Source: Trogon surrucura (lineage: Eukaryota > Chordata > Aves > Trogoniformes > Trogonidae). From it: a DNA stretch of 64,000 bases. Below, one piece after another: positions 58,171 through 64,000 of the stretch. Each line of letters starts with the position of its first letter. Positions within the stretch are counted from its first letter, which is position 1. Under the pieces are notes generated by a model, which was not told where the DNA came from, did not search any database, and was given only the letters and a program-made list of their open reading frames with translations. Where the stretch lies: assembly GCA_020746105.1 (NCBI GenBank), contig CM036632.1, positions 5,890,001 through 5,954,000 of the forward strand, in the 5' to 3' direction. Position numbers and translations under genes: made by a program.

Positions 58171-59052
58171 CTGAATGTGACCCACAGATGATATCATTTG
58201 AGGGCCCTGTAAAGATCAGAGCTGTAACAAGTTCACTGGTATTGATCGCCTCATCTATGCCGACGAGAACAAACAAAACAACGTGGCTTGAGACACTACT
58301 GCGTCTTAATTCCTCGACATGACAAAAATCTATTGTGCAGCAGTGTCTTCAACATTCTCTCTTTATACATCTTGTTTTCACACGGGTGGGAACCACCTAC
58401 CTCTGTGCAGGCCCATCCTCAGGGTTTCTCCTCCAAAATCACAAAACTTCCAGTCTTGGCACATGCTGCACTGGGAGAGATTGATTGGAACCAGGGATGG
58501 AGAGAATGAGAGACGAGGGATAGACAACATTTCCCATCCAGGGAGAGAGGGACTGGTCAGGAAAACAATCCTGGCCTTGGGAAACCATACCTGCTGACAG
58601 ATGGAGTTGGTCACCCCTGTGGACAGCCCATCTTCTAGATGGGGGGATTTTCCCACAACACCTGGAAAACCCCTTTCATGAACTGCAGCTCAACACCATT
58701 ACCCCAGGTTCATACCCCACCAGGACCAGTGCCTTCAGGTTGGACTGGGCACCCAACAGTGGAGAGCCTGCCAACTCAGAGCCCTTCTGGGATGGATTTT
58801 CAGAGGCTGTTTCCACCACTCCATAGGAAAGACGAAGCACCACTGGTGATGAACAACATGGGACTAAACCCCGTGCACTGCTGCAGAGCTGGAGCAAACT
58901 GGACCCTTGTCCAAAACAGTTTTTTGTACCTGCTTGGTCACACCTTGAAGGTTAGTACTGAGGCCAGGCAAGGAGAAACCAACGTTTGCCACGTCACTGG
59001 GCCTCCTGGGCGTGTTCACATCTCCAACCTTGTGACCCCTCAGGAAGTCATC
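58171..59052. other. Intergenic sequence, nothing recognisable
   Basis: A 152-codon plus frame (58639-59097) has no domain or splice support. Confidence 0.5.
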
Positions 59053-59066
59053 CCACTAGGGGGCAC
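59053..59066 (+). promoter_or_regulatory. CTCF-like motif
   Basis: CCACTAGGGGGCAC matches the vertebrate CTCF core (CCASYAGRKGGCRS) at all 14 positions. I found no second match of this quality in the window. A bound site would act in loop or boundary formation beside the AT-rich block that starts 100 bp to the right. Confidence 0.55.
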
Positions 59067-59164
59067 TAGGAGTCGATTTTCCACTCCCACCTCTTAGTTT
59101 CTGCTCTTTATTTGAGTTTCTCCTTGCTTAGTGTTCTTCCCACCTCTCCCTCCTCTTTGCTGGC

Positions 59165-59520
59165 CAACTCAGACTGTTTAAATTGGAAATTATTTGTATT
59201 ACTGTCTGTAAATAATAGATGAGGGAGTGAAGTGGAGTTGCTGTCCCTTCCATAAACTCCTCCTCACTTTAATTAGTGCGAAACAGCCTGGTGAGAATGC
59301 GAGCTGCCTTGATGCTGGTAATTAAAATTGAAACCACTGAAAAGCTGCTCTATTTTTTATCGGAGCTGCTGTTCGGAGCCGGGAGCTTGCGGACGGCTCT
59401 GCAGTAAAGAGTGATAATGAAGGTGTGAATTCCCGGGGGGAGGAGGGGCAGCTGTAGCAATGGCTGAACTTACACCAGATGAAAATGCAGGAGCAATTAG
59501 AGGTGGCTGTGTACAAGCTG
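59165..59520. promoter_or_regulatory. Candidate enhancer block next to the CTCF-like site
   Basis: It contains GTTTAAATTGGAAATTATTT, GTAAATAATAG, CTTTAATTAGTGCG, GGTAATTAAAATTGAAACC, GATAATGAAGG and GCAATTAGAGG, alternating with GC-balanced parts. No repeat signature. Confidence 0.4.
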
Positions 59521-61879
59521 GGCATCGGAGATTAGTTGGCACCTTGGGAACATGGCAGGGAGGGACAGGGAAGGGGGAGGGATTTTTTTTCTTTTTGAAA
59601 AATTTTAATAGCAAAAAAAACCCCAAAACAGTGGGGGAAACAGTTAGTAACTTAAAATAAAGATCTGCCTGGCTCTGCTGGTGTGCCCAAGCAAGGAATG
59701 GGAGGAATGGTGGAATATGGGGCTGTAGTACAGAGCATGTGGGGTGGGAGACCTTGCACTGGAGAATAGCAGCATTGGCCATGCTGGGTTCTTCAGCAGC
59801 AACACGGCTGCACTTACTGCAAAGACACAGACTCATTGCAGTCCCCAGCAGTGCTGTTCCTTGAAGGTGGGCTCTGTGCATCTGAATTTCTCTGTGACTG
59901 ATGCAAAGATAAGTGGTGTCCATTGAAGGCTTACTCTCATCTTCAATTAGGCTTTGGATCAGACCCCATCCCTGAAAAATAATAACTGTTAACTTGGGTA
60001 TCTGAGAGCGATGGCAGCAGTGACAGGAGATGGAAGAGCACAGGCAGAGAGAGGTCTTTGTTATTGCAAGCCAAGGAGGAGTTTGGGAAGAGCTGCTCTA
60101 AGTAATCAGATGTTGTTATTAATTGCTTCCTGCCCTGGTGCTTTCATCCTAGTGTGGGCTCCACCGAACAGCTGATAGTCTCTGCTCAGCAGCAGAAAAA
60201 ATGTCAGATAATATAATGCACTCCATCAGAGCTGCGAGCCTGCAAAATCTTCTGGCTACAGCCACCTTGCAAAGAAAACACTCCCTGTGAACGAAAGCAT
60301 GTGTGACAGTGGTGGTTTGGGGGAAGATGAACTCCTCCATCGTCTGGAGCCCTCTGGGAGCCAAGGGGCACTTCTGTCCAAGGGCACTTCTTTCCACTCT
60401 GGCTCGTTAGCCACCCAGATGCTGGGCAACACCTGAAGGTGCCAAATTGTCTTAACTTAGATTGAAGAGCAGTTTTGTAGCAAGGAAGGGGAAGAGGCTG
60501 TAAATATCCTATGCCTAAACACTTGTGGTTTCAGAGGGTCGGTTGCTGAGTGATCCTTGGAACATGACTTGCTTCCAGAGGCTGGAGCTCCACAGCAGCT
60601 TGTAATGCCATTACCATGGTGAACCTGGGTTTTAAAGTAGGAGGAGCTCAAGTAGGAAGTTTCAATATTGGAATGAAAAGACAAAATTTAAAAACTGACT
60701 ATAAAAGCAACAGTTAATATGTCCTGTAATATCACAATCTCAGAAGAGGTTTAAAATAGCCTGTGCATTGGTATTCTTATGCACTAAAAGATGAAAAACA
60801 GTTGCTTAATTTGAACATACACTTGGACTTTACCAAAGAACAGGATTCTGATCAGTTTTCCTTGAAACATGCAGCACACTGCTGGTTTCCTAGCAAACTC
60901 CATGTCTTTGTGGAATTAGCATTTTCTGGTGAAAAGCTGCTTGGTTCTGGTATCTTCTCTTTGTTGTTGACTCACAGTAGCAAAATGTTTTTACACTTGA
61001 AATTTGTCACTTGATCTCTTGATGGAAGAATCAGAGAGAATCAAGGGCAAAGGAAGGAGAGCTGAGGTGTGCATGGGAGCGGCTTTGGTGATTTTGGTTT
61101 TACTTAATATCTTATTCTCAGGAATACGCTGATCCGGGTCTAATGGACTGTCCATGATGCCGACAAGTGCCTTAGCATGTTAGTGAGATCTGAGTGATTC
61201 ACGTTTATTTCCTGTGTTTTCTCTACCTATGAGTTTCTAAGGCGTCTCTGTGACTTCATTTGCAAAGTATATGCATCCCTCAGAGAGACTTCGCTAAGCT
61301 CTCTAGAGTTTAGAAACTCTGGCAATTTATATACCCTGGAGATGGGCAAGTTTAGATTTACATGGGGCTTAGAGACTCTGAAGAATTGGATTTTCACTCA
61401 TTTTTGGTTTGTTGTAATGAGGCTGGTTTATTTTGTTATAAACCAGACAGTCCTTACAGTTGGATTAAGCATTAGCTCACTGTTGCATAGTGTTCAACAT
61501 TATTTTCCCACTTAATAGGTTGTATTTTCTCACCTGTTAGACATGATACAAACACCTTATTGAGCAGATTTCAGAACTAAGAGGGTGTTTTCCCAAGTCT
61601 GTTGGACATGTTTGTTTATCGACTTGCCGGTCAGTGGCTATTACTATTTAAACTAATAAGAAGGAAGAACAGATTTGTACCTGAGCCATCTTGTATACCA
61701 ATATTTAGGACTCTGTGTCTTGATGCTTTTCCAAAGAACTTTCTCAAGACAACTGAGCTCTCAATATGTTAGAAGGAAAAAAAATAAATCTTTAGAAATG
61801 CTTATTTCCCTTACTGAAAGTTAGAAAATTCCCAGGGGAAAAAAAAGCGCCTTATTAGGATGGAACTAAGTTAGCAGAT
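59521..61879. other. Intergenic sequence, no supported gene
   Basis: T/A runs near 59583-59625. Several short AT-rich patches (60690-60800, 61420-61560). Small perfect inverted repeat AGAGTTT/AAACTCT at 61305-61320. No gene or known repeat. Confidence 0.5.
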
Positions 61880-62110
61880 AAATTGAAATCCTTTGATTGA
61901 AAGTAATGTTATTAAAAAGTTTTAATTATTGAGAAGAAAATGTAAGAAAGGCACTCAGAGCTAACATAAAAATGATTGGAAACTGGTAATTAAAACAAAA
62001 TGCTTGAAAATTAAACATCACAAAATATGAAAATGCAAACGTGGTTCTGATTCATTACGACACTTAAAACCTGGGATTGCTATTAAATCGTAGATGGTTG
62101 ATTTGAATTC
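61880..62110. promoter_or_regulatory. AT-rich candidate block
   Basis: GTTATTAAAAAGTTTTAATTATTG, GGTAATTAAAACAAAATGC, GAAAATTAAACATC and GCTATTAAATCG words. AT-rich flanks make this less distinct than the other blocks. Confidence 0.28.
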
Positions 62111-62899
62111 GGAGGGTCTACATTGATGCTAAAGGTTGGGCAGATGCTCCAGATCCCCTCCATATTCTCCCCTTTCCCATCTCTTGCCATCTTCCATTTA
62201 GATTTCTACACTAAATCAAAACTTCTTGCTCTCTCAAGAAAGCATCTGGATGCTGCATTCCCTAGGTGTTTTTAAAGTTCATGCATTCCACCCTTTCAAA
62301 TATTCACGGCTTTATTTTGCACCTCTGATACAATTGCTGTAGCTAAAGAGCCGTGTCCCTCTGTAGAACACCAATTCCTGCTCAACACAGGTTGGTTTCC
62401 TCAAGTGATAGCCTGTAGATTTCTATGGAAGTATCTCCAGAACATCCTTGGGATCTTCCAGAACTGGGTCTGCATTTCCTCAGGAACCCTTCATGAGGTG
62501 GCTGCCATCCGAAATTCGGTTCCTGTGGTCAGTGAGCTGTTTTGGGAGTGTGCACCATCAAAATATAATAAGGAGCCCTGCAACAGGTAGGAAGTACTGT
62601 AAGGCTTCTGCCGACATTTTTTGTGCCAGAAATACCACCACTACCCTGATAGTCATAGCCAGACAAGACCATCCAGCCATCTTTTCCTATTAAACATATT
62701 GATTTTTTTTATTTTTTTTTACATGATCACAGCAGTGAATGTCACCTTGTTGCCATCCTTCGATGGAAAGACTGCCTTGTCCCTGCCTTGGGGAGATCCA
62801 GGAGATATGTCCCCAGCTCTACACAGGACAGTTGTGGCTTCCCCACAACCCTCTCTGCCCACAGCACTCTTTCCCAGGAGAGACCAAGAGAGAGCAATC
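62111..62899. other. Intergenic sequence, nothing recognisable
   Basis: T-rich run at 62702-62722. Short open frames only. Confidence 0.5.
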
Positions 62900-63180
62900 T
62901 TACACTTGAAGAAGGTAATTTGAATTGGATGTGAAGTTGTTACTAATTTAATGTTTATCCAATAACAAGGACTTTGCAAAACCCCTTACCTTTTCATGAG
63001 CCTCAGGTAACACTGTCAATTCATAATTGCTATGATCCCTTTATCCTCTAGTTTAATAAATAATTTACCTAAATTATTAAAATGAAAATTTCAACATTAT
63101 TAAAAATTAACCAGGTTAAATGAGCAAACAGTAAATAGTGCTGGGCTTGTCCTGCGTGACAGGAGTCCGCAGCTTTTATT
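62900..63180. promoter_or_regulatory. Candidate enhancer block
   Basis: It contains GGTAATTTGAATTGG, TACTAATTTAATGTTTATCC, CAATTCATAATTGC, TAGTTTAATAAATAATTTACC, CTAAATTATTAAAATG, AATTAACCAGG, plus an ATAACAAGGACTTTGCAAAA stretch with SOX/TCF-like words. Repeat-free. Confidence 0.4.
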
Positions 63181-64000
63181 GTCTTTTTCCCAGGCGCAGA
63201 GGGTACATTTCTCCCTCCCCCTCTCCCTACTCCCCTGTCTCCCATTCTACCGCTCTACTCTTGTCTTTCACAAACTCCTCTCCTTGATACTAATTTTCTT
63301 CACAGCCTGTTTCGTCTCTGTGTCCTCTTCTCCACTGTTGGTTTACTCTTCCTTCCTGTGAACCTTCCCCATCCCTGCCATGGCACCAGCCATCCGTCTC
63401 CTCTTTGCACATGACATTCTGCACACATATGTAGCACAAGATGCCTGGCCAGACTTTTTGTGCTTTCTCTCTGTGATCCGTGCCTGGCGATCCCATCTGA
63501 CGCCAAGAGGACGTAGATCCAGGAGAACACATGATCTCCGAAGAGCAGAGAGTTTGTCAGGTCTTCAGGATACAGGCTGCTTTCCTTCATGAAAAATTTA
63601 TTCAAATCTGACTGCTCTTAAAGGATCGCAGCTCTGTCATTTTTAATTGAAACGTTCAGTTTGCCCAAAATGAAGTGCTCCATCTTTCAGGCTGTATCTC
63701 GTGCCAGATTTTTTTTTCCTTCTCTGTAATTCCTGCTGAACTGCTCCTTCTGCTGTTTTCTGGCAGAATTCCTCATTGACTTAAAAGGGTTCCCCCCCTC
63801 CAGGCTTCATCCCATCCATTTTCCCCTTCAGCACATGGGAGTCCTGGAAATGGCTTTTTCTCCTGCTTGACATTTTTCACCCAGAACATTTGCACCAGTG
63901 CAGACCTCGAGGCACACAGCTGATCTTTTCCTGCAGACCTGGGAGAATTAGGCACCCAGCTCCTGCTGAGTTTCTGTAAAGATGTTAGTGCCTGCAGAAA
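63181..64000. other. Intergenic sequence to the right edge
   Basis: Pyrimidine-rich at 63190-63370. Ordinary beyond. No sign of a promoter or exon at the right edge. Confidence 0.5.

Noticed and set aside
1-64000. CRISPR array, operon, phage or bacterial system, tRNA/rRNA genes
   Set aside because: None seen. The window is vertebrate non-coding DNA; the only short tandem unit (3378-3467) has no spacers.

Overview
The window looks like bird nuclear DNA. The evidence is several CR1 retroposon 3' ends in both orientations (two carry the avian-type tail that ends in degenerate ATTCTATGATT-like words), very low repeat density, one decayed MIR, short microsatellites, and no operon-like packing. 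The species cannot be named from the sequence. I see no bacterial, phage, CRISPR, tRNA, rRNA or recognisable viral feature.

Layout. The left edge (about 117-2213) holds the 3' end of a protein-coding gene read rightwards. It has a probable internal exon (117-215), a short exon (591-637), and a last exon with a stop at 807-809. A 1.4 kb 3' UTR follows, ending at an AATAAA at 2192-2197. I do not recognise the protein. The rest, about 62 kb, holds no gene I can defend: it reads as a gene desert. The longest open frames (303, 255 and 239 codons) lie in pyrimidine-rich or GC-rich DNA and have no recognisable domains.

Within the desert, AT-rich blocks of 100-500 bp packed with TAATTA/ATTA words alternate with GC-rich or pyrimidine-rich filler. 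Examples are near 7.7, 10.3, 11.7, 16.2, 16.7, 18.1, 20.4, 28.2, 31.7, 32.9, 36.0, 37.5, 38.3, 40.1, 44.1, 47.9, 52.9, 59.3 and 63.0 kb. This texture is typical of conserved non-coding enhancers around developmental genes, but conservation cannot be tested here. A near-ideal CTCF motif lies at 59053-59066, and an orphan CpG island at about 24000-24330.

The most unusual single object is a perfect 56-bp inverted repeat with a 5-nt spacer (16024-16140). It sits in CpG-rich DNA 65 bp before one of the AT-rich blocks. Both outer boundaries are abrupt. It is either a recent template-switch (fold-back) mutation or an assembly artefact. A 54-bp sequence present twice 1.9 kb apart (5313 and 7210) is the second unexplained item. 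I found no evidence of a new multi-gene biological system.
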